From NCBI GenBank assembly GCA_029582155.1, contig CM055901.1:22779186-22843185 (forward strand): a stretch of DNA of 64,000 bases. Reading direction: 5' to 3'. Positions 24,540-53,759 of this stretch are shown piece after piece. The translations under genes and the position numbers were made by a program. The stretch is from Panopea generosa. Its lineage: Eukaryota; Mollusca; Bivalvia; Adapedonta; Hiatellidae. The notes under the pieces were generated by a model, which ran no database searches, was not told the origin of the DNA, and saw nothing but the letters and a program-made list of their open reading frames with translations. Within the stretch, counting starts at the first letter, position 1. Every line of letters starts with the position of its first letter.

Positions 24540-25690
24540 AATGGGTACTCCATCTTTTAACAGATGTCCAGAAAACTCTTAGACTTACTGTCCAAAATCT
24601 ATAAACAGTGGATTAAAAACGGCCAACAAAGGTCAAACATACTCTAAGTGCTAAAAAATATTATATTCAATATCCTTAGATTTCAATGGCTCTGTCGTTC
24701 AAATACCAACTCCAAGTGGTAAAACTGATAAAGGCAACTTTTACAAGAACTGCGTTTCGAAAAATGTAAAAAACATTTATGAGAACAAGAGACCAGCAAG
24801 GGGTTTACGAGGTATTTGTCTGTTACATGACAACGCGGCCGCCCACAAAAGCAACACTGTCCAGACCTTTTTGAAAGAAGAAAATAATGTTGAGCTTCCC
24901 CATTCACTACATTTTCCAGATTTGAGACCATGTGGCTCCTCTCTCTTCCCACGATTGAAAAAAATATTGACTGGATGGCGGTATACCAACAAAAGTGCCC
25001 TTGGCTCCACCCAAGACTGAAAAAAATAATGTTGGCTGGATGGCAGTATACCAACAAAAGTGCCCTTGGCTCCACCCAAGACTAAAAAAAAAATGTTGGC
25101 TGGATGGCGGTATACCAACAAAAGTGCCCTTGGCTCCACCCAAGACTGAAAAAAAATGTTGGCTGGATGGCGGTATACCACCAAAAGTGCCCTTGGCTCC
25201 ACCCAAGACTGAAAAATAATGTTGGTTGGATGGCGGTATACCACCAAAAGTGCCCTTGGCTCCACCCAAGACTAAAAAAAAATGTTGGCTGGATGGCGGT
25301 ATACCAACAAAAGTGCCCTTGGCTCCACCCAAGACTGTAAAAAAATGTTGGCTGGATGGCGGTATACCACCAAAAGTGCCCTTGGCTCCAACCAAGACTA
25401 AAAAAAATGTTGGCTAAATGGCAGTATACCAACAAAAGTGCCCTTGGCTCCACCCAAGACTAAAAAAAAATGTTAATTGGATGGCAGTATACCACCAAAA
25501 GTGCCCTTGGCTCCCAAGACTAAAACAAAATGTTGGCTGGATGGCGGTATACCACCAAAAGTGTCCTTGGCTCGGCCATCTTCCAGTATCTGCAGAGTAT
25601 ACTATTGAAGACTATGAAAACATTTAGAGATTGGATTTTGAGATTGGATTTTGAGATTGTAAAAGTGTGTTACAGCTCGGGGAGACTTCT
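24540..25690 (+). pseudogene. Mariner-family transposase remnant, split by its own tandem repeat
   Basis: Three pieces in different frames make up a Tc1/mariner transposase of mariner type. At 24542 the frame reads WVLHLLTDVQKTLRL. At 24820-25010 it reads LLHDNAAAHKSNTVQTFLKE, PHSLHFPDLRPCG, LFPRLKKILTGWRYTNKSALGS. From 25572 it resumes with SAIFQYLQS and later KCVTARGDFFDRLK, the usual C-terminus. The second catalytic Asp (HDN) is present. The third, normally just after the PDL.PC segment, is Gly, and frames are broken, so the copy is dead. A 63-bp minisatellite made from the LKK..SALGS segment interrupts it. Confidence 0.88.
24950..25575 (+). repeat. 63-bp minisatellite derived from mariner transposase, about 10 copies
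   Basis: Units start near 24971, 25036, 25100, 25163, 25226, 25289, 25352, 25414, 25477 and 25536. Each contains GGATGGCGGTATACCAAC, GTGCCCTTGGCTCCACCC and an A-run. The first unit is collinear with the transposase reading GWRYTNKSALGS, and the last runs into SAIFQYLQS. Repeats therefore begin and end inside one gene. Confidence 0.93.
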
Positions 25691-25867
25691 TTGACAGGCT
25701 GAAGTAAAAATAAATTGGCTAAAATATTTACATGAAGAAATATAAGCTTTGTCTCGAAACATTTTGATTGACCCTCGTAATCTTTGTTCCTGAGACCCGT
25801 ATATAACATATTAAATCAGCATTTATTTAGAACCAACGTAAGCCTGGAAATGGTTCATGTCTCACTA

Positions 25868-26160
25868 TACAGTTACGCCCCTTTTTTCCATGATTCTTAC
25901 ACTTAAAAAAAGGCCTATGTAATTTGGTTTTGAAATATTTTCAAAATGGTTAATAGTGGTTGTGATTTCTTGCTGCAGATGAGTAGAGCAAAAGTTGGCA
26001 TAGCATATACTGCAATAAGACATCACTAGTGTTAAAAAAGTGACTTTTGTAGGATTTCAACATACGCATGTATTCATGAGCATTTGAGGACTTCTTTTTT
26101 AAAAAATAATATGGGTGTCACTGCACCCTCTTTTGAAAAAAAACCAACGTGGTCAACCTA
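25868..26160. repeat. Dispersed repeat, copy 2 of a pair
   Basis: Matches 20040-20330 in order (see that entry). The two copies bracket the 54-bp array and mariner region in direct orientation. Confidence 0.72.
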
Positions 26161-26299
26161 CCAGTAATTGTGCATTTTATGTGGGTTTACATTCCTGCTA
26201 TACAAAAATAATACTTAAAAAAAATTCTATGTTGAATACTTTTTTACCATGGAAATCCTAGACCTTATTTTATATAGAACAAAGAACAAATTTCAACTG

Positions 26300-26840
26300 C
26301 GTAGTGAGACCTTAATGGTTCCATGTACTGGAAACGTAGATGTATACACGTAACTGATTAATGCCACCCAGACAATATACCAAAGGTGAGACATTATTTA
26401 TTTTTCTTGTTTCAACTTCTTGACACTTCGAGAGAAATAACATGTGGGATGTATTTGATAAAAGGTTTCAAAGTGTGAGCCGTCCCTGACAGTATAAACA
26501 CAGACGAGACTTGTTTTACATTATTAACATGCTGTATATCTATAAAGACAATATCTCCAAACTCTGATAGGAAGACTGTGTTTACAAAATAACAGAACCC
26601 GGACTCTAAATGTATTAAAAGTCTGATTTTAGGGATCTAATAATTGATACATTTCATAAACACAGTACCGTTTTATCAACTATCTCTGCAATAGTTTACT
26701 AAATAGATTCGTTTTATGAATAATTACACAATAACACAAGAATACATAATCTTGAGTTGATGTTCAGTTTTTCATTTCAAAGTTTGCGATGAATGTATAT
26801 TAGTAGAAGACTGGTTGAGAGTATTTTATATTACAACACA
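26300..26840. other. Unassigned AT-rich sequence
   Basis: No gene, array or element is recognised between the dispersed repeat and the TTAA element. Confidence 0.4.
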
Positions 26841-26846
26841 TCTTAA

Positions 26847-29772
26847 AGGGAATTTATCAGGATTTTTCATGAATTTAAAATTGGCTTTAAACATTTGTTT
26901 TCCAATATATCATGCCTATATATACTCACTGACCCCGTATTGCCATAAGACTATATATACTCACTGACCCCGTATTGCCATAATACTTTATATACTCACG
27001 GACCCCATATTGCCATAAGACTATATATACTCACGGACCCCATATTGCCATAAGACTATATATACTCACGGACCCCGTATTGCCATAAGACTATATATAC
27101 TCACGGACCCCGTATTGCCATAAGACTTTATATACTCACTGACTCCGTATTGCCATAAGACTATATATACTCACGGACCCCGTATTGCCATAAGACTATA
27201 TATACTCACTGACCCCGTATTGCCATAAGACTATATATACTCACGGACCCCGTATTGCCATAAGACTTTATATACTCACTGACTCCGTATTGCCATAAGA
27301 CTATATATACTCACGGACCCCGTATTGCCATAAGACTATATATACTCACTGACCCCGTATTGCCATAAGACTATATATACTCACGGACCCCGTATTGCCA
27401 TAAGACTTTATATACTCACTGACTCCGTATTGCCATAAGACTATATATACTCACGGACCCCGTATTGCCATAAGACTATATATACTCACTGACCCCGTAT
27501 TGCCATAAGACTATATATACTCACGGACCCCGTATTGCCATAAGACTATATATACTCTTGGACCCCGTATTGCCATAAGACTATATATACTCACGGAGCC
27601 CGTATTGCCATAAGACTATATATACTCACTGACCCCGTATTGCCATAAGACTATATATACTCACGGAGCCCGTATTGCCATAAGACTATATATACTCACG
27701 GACCCAGTATTGCCATAAGACTATATATACTCACGGACCTCGTATTGCCAAAAGACTATATATACTCACGGACCCCGTATTGCCATAAGACTATATATAC
27801 TCACGGACCCCGTATTGCCATAAGACTATATATACTCACGGACCCCGTATTGCCATAAGACTATATATACTCACTGACCCCGTATTGCCATAAGACTATA
27901 TATACTCACGGACCCCGTATTGCCATAAGACTATATATACTCACTGACCCCGTATTGCCATAAGACTATATATACTCACGGACCCCGTATTGCCATAAGA
28001 CTATATATACTCACTGACCCCGTATTGCCATAAGACTATATATACTCACGGACCCCGTATTGCCATAAGACTATATATACTCACGGACCCCGTATTGTCA
28101 TAAGACTATATATACTCACTGACCCCGTATTGCCATAAGACTATATATACTCACTGATCCCTTATTACCATAAGACTATATATACTCACTGACCCCGTAT
28201 TGCCATAAGACTATATATATACTCTTGGACCCCGTATTGCCATAAGAATATATATACTCACGGACCCCGTATTGCCATAAGACTTTATATACTCACGGAG
28301 CCCGTATTGCCATAAGACTATATATACTCACTCACCCCGTATTGCCATAAGACTTTATATACTCACTGACCCCAAATTGCCATAGACTATATATACTCAC
28401 TGACCCCATATTGCCATAAGACTATATATACTCACGGACCCCGTATTGCCATAAGACTATATATACTCACTGATCCCTTATTGCCATAAGACTATATATA
28501 CTCACTGACCCCGTATTGCCATAAGACTATATATACTCACGGACCCCGTATTTCCATAAGACTATATATACTCACTGAACCAGTATTGCCATAAGACTAT
28601 ATATACTCACTGACCCCGTATTGCCATAAGAATATATATACTCACGGACCCCGTATTGCCATAAGACTATATATACTCACTGACCCAGTATTGCCATAAG
28701 ACTATATATACTCACGGACTCTGTATTGCCATAAGACTATATATACTCACGGACCCAGTGTTGCCGGAAGACTATATATACTCACGGACCCCGTATTGCC
28801 ATAAGACTATATATACTCATGGACCCCTTATTGCCATAAAACTATATATACTCACTGACCCCGTATTGCCATAAGACTATATATACTCACTGACCCTGTA
28901 TTGCCATAAGACTTTATATACTCACTGACCCCGTATCGCCATAAGACTATATATACTCACGGACCCCGAATTGCCATAAGACTATATATACTCACTGACC
29001 CCGTATTGCCATAAGACTATATATACTCACTGACCCTGTATTGCCATAAGACTATATATACTCACTGACCCCGTATCGCCATAAGACTATATATACTCAG
29101 GGACCCCGAATTGCCATAAGACTATATATACTCACTGACCCCGTATTGCCATAAGACTTTATATACTCATGGACCCCGTTTTTCCATAAGACTATATATA
29201 CTCGACGACCCCTTATTGCCATAAGACTTTATATACTCATGGACCCCGTTTTTCCATAAGACTATATATACTCGACGACCCCTTATTGCCATAAGACTAT
29301 ATATACTCACGGACCCCGTATTGCCATAAAAAATATGTATTTAAACATGCCAAATTAATATATGGAAAATGGATTTCCTAACTTTGGCTACACGCGTAGG
29401 TTAGACTAAAATAGATTTCCCAATTAAAATATATTTTGTGATGTATTAAATGGGTCTCGTGATTTCATTTGATTTTAATTTAATCTGTTTTACAGGTTTA
29501 CACATAATAAACAATGCTGCATCTTAGAAAAAGTCCGAATGACGACACAAAGGTCGTCGAATAGTATTCAAGTGCTTGCTACTTATAGAATGAAGATTTC
29601 GTTTGAAGCGTACCAATTTAATTTAAGTATCAATTTTGTCACGTTTTGGTGGGTTTGACATACTAAACCATTAAGATTGTCTTTATATATGATAATCAGG
29701 TGCGTTTTATCCATTTTTAAAATAATTATATTTTTGATACATTGAGAGCGTTTTTTTCCTGGTATACTCCCT
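26847..29772. mobile_element. TTAA-flanked element E, expanded copy containing a satellite
   Basis: TTAA at 26843-26846 and 29773-29776 flank inverted ends AGGGAATTTATCAGGA and AGGGAGTATACCAGGA (13 of 16 match). Non-satellite parts match, in the same order, the minus strand of 56559-57015: TATCAGGATTTTTCA, CGCGTAGGTTAGACTAAAAT, TGGTGGGTTTGACATA and TTTTTAAAATAATTATATTT. Only about 520 bp is element; the rest is 35-bp satellite. No transposase is encoded. TTAA target choice suggests piggyBac-type mobilisation. Confidence 0.82.
26928..29335. repeat. 35-bp satellite array, about 69 monomers, with higher-order repeats
   Basis: The monomer is ACTATATATACTCACGGACC plus CCGTATTGCCATAAG. The main variants are CACGGACC and CACTGACC. 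A 140-bp block of four monomers, marked by ACTTTATATACTCACTGACT, starts near 27124, 27264 and 27404. Near the right end a 70-bp dimer (CATGGACCCCGTTTTTCC then CTCGACGACCCC) is duplicated at 29154-29293. Confidence 0.97.
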
Positions 29773-29859
29773 TTAAATGTATGTAAGTTGCATAACTGTT
29801 TGGTGAAATATCAATAGTATACAATATTAATAAGGCAATAGTATAGGCCAATAATTTAT

Positions 29860-30890
29860 AACTTAATGGTGGTGAACACACATGTGAGGTTTCATTGATT
29901 TATGACAGGTAGTTACTTTACAAGTTAACCGACATTGATCAAAGTGGAAAAAAGCCAGAAATCTCCTTAAAGCAGTGCTAGACCACTTTTCCTTTTAAGT
30001 GACCTAATTGTAGCAAAGACACATTGTTTCATTGATGCATGGCGAGTAGTTAATGATAGCTTCTTATTAATTTCAACCAACAAGAATATGTCACCATTCT
30101 GTAAAAATGTTCATTTGACAACATCCGCAACAATCCTTGTTTGGTAATAATAGGGAACAAGTATTTGAATAAGACACGAGACATCAACAAATTTGAACAA
30201 TCAAAGGGCCAAAACTCCGAAGTCAATGGGGCCATCAGACTGGTTAGCATGGACATTTTTACAATAAACATTCTGTACATGTTTTGTAAAGATTGGAATA
30301 CTATCACTAAACTTAGAGAGGGAACATCGAGGATATCCTCGGCAATCCAAGGGCCACAACTCTGGAGTGACTAGGCTATCATACTAAGTATCAAACTTGA
30401 CATAGACATGGTAATTAAATTGCTTGAATTAGACATAGGACATTGTAACTTTGCCAGTTTTTTAAAAATCCAGAATAAGTAGGGAAATCTGGATGGTTAT
30501 AATAGACATTATTCCAGTAATCATTCTGACCTAGTTTAGTAAAGATTGGATACTTGAGAAAGGATATTAATATTTCTGCTTATTTCACTGTCCAATATCT
30601 GCAACTACAGTGTAGTTAGGAATATTTGGCTGGAATCAAGTTGGTCGAGATATGTTACCAATTTATATTGTAATCAAGTCAAGTGAACATTGGATGAAAA
30701 TTACTCGAGTAAGAGAAGGGACATTGTCAATTTTGAATAAGCCAAGAGTCTCGTCTACCTATTGGTCTGATTATTTACTTCGACCTAGACATTTCTCCCA
30801 TAAATATTCCAACCAAGTTTGGTTAACATTTAAATAACTCAAGTTAGAGAGGGATCTTACATATTCAGACTGAGGAATAAGCACTGACGA
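29860..30890. repeat. Degenerate dispersed-repeat region
   Basis: It contains GTGGTGAACACACATGTGAG, related to the R unit, then loosely repeated blocks with AAAGGGCCAAAACTC, AGGGCCACAACTC and TAAAGATTGGA. Similar blocks occur at 40860-42420. Frames here lack domains. Confidence 0.45.
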
Positions 30891-30992
30891 ATACTTTGGA
30901 TTAAAAGGGATTGCCATAATTAATGTGATGAGCAGGTGTGACCGTTTGTCTATATTTATTTCAATATTCCTTGAAGTCTGTTTTTTTTTTAT

Positions 30993-31210
30993 TGAATATT
31001 TAACGTCATTTTTATGCCATCGAGGGCTAACAAATGATCAGTTAACCTAATCAGTTTCCTGGGATTAACCATTACTCGAGCACACCCCATCTCCGCAAGT
31101 AACTGATAACTTTCCCACTTGAATCATTGGTGAGAGACGAATGATAATGAGACACACTGTCGTATATCAATCATCACGGAGACTGTTGCTGGGCAAATCG
31201 GGCCCGGCAT
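30993..31210 (-). mobile_element. SINE family B, head-truncated
   Basis: Reverse complement of the family B body: GCCATCGAGGGCTAAC, AAGTAACTGATAACTTTCCC and CACGGAGACTGTTGC. The B-box region survives only as GGCATTGAACTC. Confidence 0.75.
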
Positions 31211-31413
31211 TGAACTCTTGTAATATGTTAATTTATTAGGAAATAAAATATGTTAAAACTTTAAATCCTTTGGATTGTTGGAATGGAAACCAACAAAAAC
31301 TCACGGCAGAGCAAGAACAAAAGTTACTCTTTTCTCAGAAAATTGACCTAAAAATAACACAATACAGATCCAAATAAATGATCTTTTCTAGTGCTATTAC
31401 CATGGAAGCAATA

Positions 31414-32170
31414 AACAAGAGTTGTCAGAAGACAACAAAGCTCGCCTCTGGGTGTTTAAGTCATAAAAGGGCCACAACTGTGCCAAAATGCAATCTAGAG
31501 TTATGGTTCTTGTATGTGTGTGTTCCAATGAAGATGGTAAACACACATGCGAAGTTTCATTCACATCCAATGAGCGGTTTCATAGATATCTTAAAGGGAT
31601 TATATTGGCAAGTAACACAAACACGCTGTTAATCCAGACTTTTCCTGTATGCAGTGTGCACAAAATAATGCTTATTTATTGACGTACAACCTTTATTCAC
31701 TTAAAAGTTATCAAATTAACAGTAATTGGATATTTGCCAAAACTTTATAATAATGTATTGCGCAATGTTAACATTGTACTCAGTAAACTTCCCTAACAAA
31801 GCCTCGAAAACGAGATCGGGAACGAGTCTCCACAATGTTATCAAATGATTGAACAGAAACCCGAAAGCGGCTCGTTGAAAATGGCAAATGTAAACAAAAA
31901 CAAAAACGTGGCTTCAGAAACCCCATGTTTGTAATAAAGAAGTTATGCAATTAGACACTTTAGACGCTTATATCTCTAAGTTATAAGTATATCTTCCTGC
32001 TGGGCGTGTGTATTTAGGACAGAGAATTGACGGTAATATGCCAATATAATCCCTTTAAACTTAAATGCAAAAGCTTAACCTGGGTGTCTACAGACGAAGA
32101 CAACAATGCCGATGACGCTGGCGTTATGACAATAGCTCTCCTTGGACTTCGTCAAGGCGAGCTAAAAAAC
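31414..32170. mobile_element. Element R, single-unit copy split by a TTAA MITE
   Basis: The ends AACAAGAGTTGTCAGAAGAC and CTTCGTCAAGGCGAGCTAAA match 9925-11540. Only one internal unit is present (GTGTGTTCCAATGAAGATGG at about 31519). The short inverted AGCTCGCCT / AGGCGAGCT pair lies near both ends. The unit is interrupted at GATATCTTAA by a 460-bp insertion. Confidence 0.78.
31595..32054. mobile_element. 460-bp TTAA-flanked MITE nested in element R
   Basis: TTAA lies on both sides (31591-31594 and 32055-32058). Perfect 16-bp terminal inverted repeats read AGGGATTATATTGGCA. The empty site is visible in the R array, where GATATCTTAAACTTAAACGC runs uninterrupted (for example near 10722 and 11231). 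It has no coding capacity. Confidence 0.9.
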
Positions 32171-32455
32171 ATCTTAACATATTACATGTAGCTCATATTT
32201 TAATATTTTCACGAGAAATCATGAAATCGTTTCCCTGGAACTTTTTCAAATTTTCAAACAATATGTCCATATAAACATGGCAACTAGTTAGTAAGAAAGA
32301 AAAATGATTGATTTGTTGAAAATGTTTATTAATGATTTTTACAATGATATGAAATAATGTAGACATTAATACACAACATTACAAATGATAAAATCCAACA
32401 TGTTAAATATGTATCAACAAAAAGAGATATGGCTGGAGTCACTAAGAATTTGTTT

Positions 32456-32690
32456 GTTTAAACATTCAGCATCATTTATATGGAATCGAGGGCTTACAGA
32501 TGATTTAAACAAACCTCTCGTTGCTGGGATCCTGAAAGGTTAACTAGAACTCAAGCACACCTATGTGCACAATGTTGATTATCAACCATCATGGAGTTTG
32601 TAGATGGGCAGAGATTTGAACTCACAACCCATTGATTGACTTACATATGCACTACAGACTGAGCTAACCATGCCTGACTGAATCACAAGG
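32456..32690 (-). mobile_element. SINE family B, old copy
   Basis: Diverged reverse copy: ATGGAATCGAGGGCTTACA, CATGGAGTTTGTAGATGGGC, GATTTGAACTCACAACCC (B-box) and GACTGAGCTAACCATGCC (A-box end). Confidence 0.68.
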
Positions 32691-32699
32691 AAATATTTC

Positions 32700-33650
32700 T
32701 AGTAATATTTTTTTTGTCTGAAATAAATATTTTAAACAGCTGTTCCCATATATATTGTTATTTAACTTGATTTTGTACCCAACAATATTTGCAAATACAT
32801 GTAGCTTTATAGCTAGTATTTACTTATTTTATCAGAATACAGATACTTGAACCATTTGTAGTGAAAATAACATACATACTTTATGTATCTAACCCATGGC
32901 AATAAGAACTCCATGGACAAAATGTAACAAATGAAAACATTTTCAATTAACATTTGTAAACAAAAACTTGTTTTATGATTAAAAAATCCTAAACCCTCCT
33001 ATTACTCAGTGGCTAATGTAAAGGAATTATTATCATAAATATTATCATAATTATTTTTTTTTTATAACAACTTGCACGCTAATCGTATAGCCTGTAGAGG
33101 TGTAAGCAAAGCTCACTTTAATATTAATGCAGCAAAAGAAACTACCCTAAGGGAGATAAATGACCTATAAAAAGAGTAGTCACATTGCTTCAAGAGTTAT
33201 CCATCTTAGTATCAGATGCACTCTACTTTTAAACAATAACCTCAGTTGTTTTTATGCTAACTGAGTAATTGCATATATTTGCCATGTGACTGCTATCAAT
33301 GTTCAGATCACTCTTGTAGAAATACCGAGTTAGATCAATGTTAAACTGAATAATTACATCCACTTTATCTTTCTATACATGAACATTGCCTCCACAGGCA
33401 GTTAAAGAAATATTCCTGGTGTACCATTTCAAAATATTGGTCATTTTCAAGAATTAATACATGTATATTGTATCCAGAAACCTTTTTTTTTTATAAAAAT
33501 AGATATCTTGTATGTGGAACCAGTTAGTATCCTGTAACACTATCAGCTGGTTCCAGTGTTTTGTCCTTTGCTATCTGTATACATCAAACTTGTTTTCTAC
33601 TAGTAAATATCACAAGTAGATGACATCGTGTACAATACCACAATTAGAGG
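32700..33650 (-). other. Downstream region of POLR2E, probable 3' UTR
   Basis: It lies just past the POLR2E stop codon. No canonical AATAAA was found on the minus strand here. An ATTAAA variant lies near 33117-33122 and could end the transcript about 530 nt after the stop. No other gene is seen. Confidence 0.35.
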
Positions 33651-50753
<17,103 letters not shown>

Positions 50754-50821
50754 ATCGATACTGAATCAAAAACGTTAAAATTATCTGACAATTTATAAAA
50801 CGTGCGCGTTGTTGAGAAACA

Positions 50822-50828
50822 CCGGAAG
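50822..50828. promoter_or_regulatory. ETS/GABP-type motif upstream of POLR2E
   Basis: CCGGAAG lies about 70 bp before the POLR2E ATG, beside GCGCG. Such sites are common near housekeeping transcription starts. The function here is inferred only from position. Confidence 0.3.
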
Positions 50829-50829
50829 C

Positions 50830-52240
50830 AGCTGACTATAGTAAGTCATATATTCGTATTTCTGTTTTAAGTTTTCGCATTCTTATTTTAAATGAAATGT
50901 GGACAATTTTACCATAGTATAAATCAATTTAATTTCGTTATTATTTTAACCGTTTACAGCATAGTGCAAGAAGTTATGTAGCCTATGTCGAAGAAAAATA
51001 CGAACCACAAGCGGGCATAGACTGGTCTCCGGTCTCATATAATATAAGATGCGAAGGCAACGCCGAGAGCATTTTAGGTCTAGGCTAAAGGGGGCGTCTC
51101 AAATTATTTTTTGCTAACTCTCCTTATTCAATCTGCTCGAAAAATTATATTAAAAAGCAACATGCATCAGCCCCATTTGAAAAAAGCCAAAATAATAAAG
51201 AAGCAACGAGAAGCAACCCTCTATTCTTATATATTTTATCTCGTCTGTTTGAAAGTGACTTAATGTCTCTGGCTCAACATTCGATAGTGAAACAAGCAGA
51301 GACATAATGCGTCTATGTCTCTGGAAACAAGACAGGGTTGTTAGGCTATGTACAGCTTGTACAAATCACGCTCGAAGTATTGCGTGGTAGAACCAGTTTA
51401 GTACTAAACATATGCGGAAAAATGTCTTGCTCAAGGACACCAAACATAGCTCTGTGAGAGGATCAAACCCACGACCCTACCGATCCATAGGCGTAGGAGC
51501 CGGTGGGCCAAATGGGGAGGGAGGGGGTGCAACCGGATATTCAGGTTCTTTGGAGCCTGGAATTACATCTTCATACACTCTCTCCTAAGTTTGATGACGC
51601 TTTATTTAATGACCGCCGGAACAAAATCAGGTAAAAATCACAAAAATACCAAATTCATGAATGCGACATGAACCCCCCCCCCCCCCCACCCACCCACACA
51701 CACACAATTTTTTTTCTTCTGAAAATATAAAGGTTCGGGGCGGCATGAAAATTACGGGGAGGGCGGGGATGATAATCTAGCAATTACTTTATTATGGCCT
51801 TAAGTTTCGTTGTCGTTATAAAATACATACTGGTAATTTAAAACTAGAAACGTCCCACCTTATTCGTTAAGTATATCATATACTTATAATATAATTATGT
51901 AAATTCGTGGTTAAGGAGGAAAATATCTCTTGAATAAACCTGCATTACGTCACCAGTTAATTACGTTCACACTGCGGAACGTTCGTTACTCACTAGCTTG
52001 AGCCTTGAAGCATGTCCTTCCTTACGACTTTGAAGTATTTTTTTTGCATATTTATATTTAGTGTCGTGGTAGGTGATGTGGTTGTTATTTTTTAAGCGCT
52101 CTGAGCAGCTGTTGTTGCTTGTTTTAAGTGAACGCGACGTTGAATTAGATCATTCGCTGCACAATATCATTTACTGTGGCTGACATAAACGACAAAATGA
52201 CATGTCGAGTTTTCATTTTGGCTCTTCGCCGACATAACAA
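50830..52240. other. Upstream region of POLR2E, unassigned
   Basis: No coding frame with splice support. It contains a C run at 51673-51687 followed by CACACA, and a degenerate SINE-like patch at about 51420-51490 (GATCAAACCCACGACCC). Confidence 0.4.
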
Positions 52241-52249
52241 CACGATATG

Positions 52250-53745
52250 AATAAAGGCAATACCATACATGGCGACTTGACAAAACTCAGTACTACACAG
52301 CACGACATGACATAAATCAGTACCATAGAAGATAACATGATAAAATTCTGTATCAAACAGCACGGCATGACAAAAATCAGTACCACACAGCACAACACAT
52401 AAATCAGTACCATACAAGATAGCATGATAGAATTCAGTACCACACAGCACGACCTGACAAAAAGCAGTACCTCACAGCAGGACACGACATAAATCAGTAC
52501 CATACAAGACGATATGGCAGAAATCAGTATCATACAACACGACATGACAGAAATCAGTACCACACAACGCGACATGACAAAAGTCAGTACTACACAACGC
52601 GACATTATAGACGTCGTACCGCACAACACGACACGACAGAGGTCGTACCATACATCACGACATGGCAGAGGTCGTACCACACATCACGACATGACAGATG
52701 TCGTACCACATAACACGACATGACATATGTCGTACCACACAATGCGACATGCCAGAGGTCAGTACCACACAATACGACATGACAGAGGTCATACCACACA
52801 ACACGATATGATAGAGGTCGTAACATACATCACGACATAACAAAAGTCAGTACCACATAACCCGACATGGCAGAGATCGTACCATATATCCCTACATGAC
52901 AAAAGTCAGTACCACAAAACACAACATGACAGGCGCCGTACCATACATCACTGCATGACAGAGGTCTGTACCACACAATATGACATGACGGAGGTCGTAT
53001 CACACAACACAACATGACAGACACCGTACCATATATCACGGCATGACAGAGGTCTGTACGACACACTTCGACATGACAGAGGTCGTAACACACAACACGA
53101 CATGACAGATGTCAGAACCACACAACATGACATGACAGACGCCGTGCCATACATCACGACATGACAGAGGTCTGTACCATACAATACGACATGACAGAGG
53201 TCGTACCACACAACACGACATGACAGAGGTCGTACCACACAACGCGACATAACAGAGGTCAGTACCACACAACACGACATGACAGACACCGTACCATACA
53301 TCACGACATGACAGAGGTTTGTATTACACAATACGACATGACAGAGGTCGTAACACACAACACGACATGACAGATGTCAGTACCACACAACACGACATGA
53401 CATACGCCGTACCATACATCACGGCATGACAGAGGTCTGTACCACACACTACGACATGACAGAGGTCGTACCACACAACAAGACATGGCAGAGGTCGTAC
53501 CACACAATACGACATGCCACAAGTCAGTACCACACAACACGACATGACAGACGCCGTACCGTACATCACGGCATGACAGAGGTCTGTACCACACAATACG
53601 AAATGACAAAGGTCAGTACCACAAAACACGACATGACAGAGGTCGTACCACATAACACGACACCACATAGGTCGTACCACTTAACACGACATGAAAGAGG
53701 TCAGTACCACACAACACGACATGACAGAGGTTAGTACCACACATT
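52250..53745. repeat. 29-30 bp minisatellite, about 50 copies
   Basis: Units of CACGACATGACAGAGGTCGT and ACCACACAA, with a variant carrying CAGTACCACAC. The left third is more diverged (ATAAATCAGTACC). Minus-strand frames rich in C, V, Y and M are artefacts of the repeat. Confidence 0.95.
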
Positions 53746-53759
53746 ACAAAACACCTAAA

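Noticed and set aside
24683-25627. Overlapping frames rich in GGAKGTF or KCPWLHP repeats
   Set aside because: Produced by the 63-bp mariner-derived minisatellite in wrong frames.
26928-29335. CRISPR array
   Set aside because: Units are contiguous 35-bp monomers with no unique spacers, and the genome is eukaryotic.
52145-53734. Frames of 70-155 codons rich in C, V, Y, M or T, H
   Set aside because: Translation of the 29-bp minisatellite; no start context, splice sites or domain.
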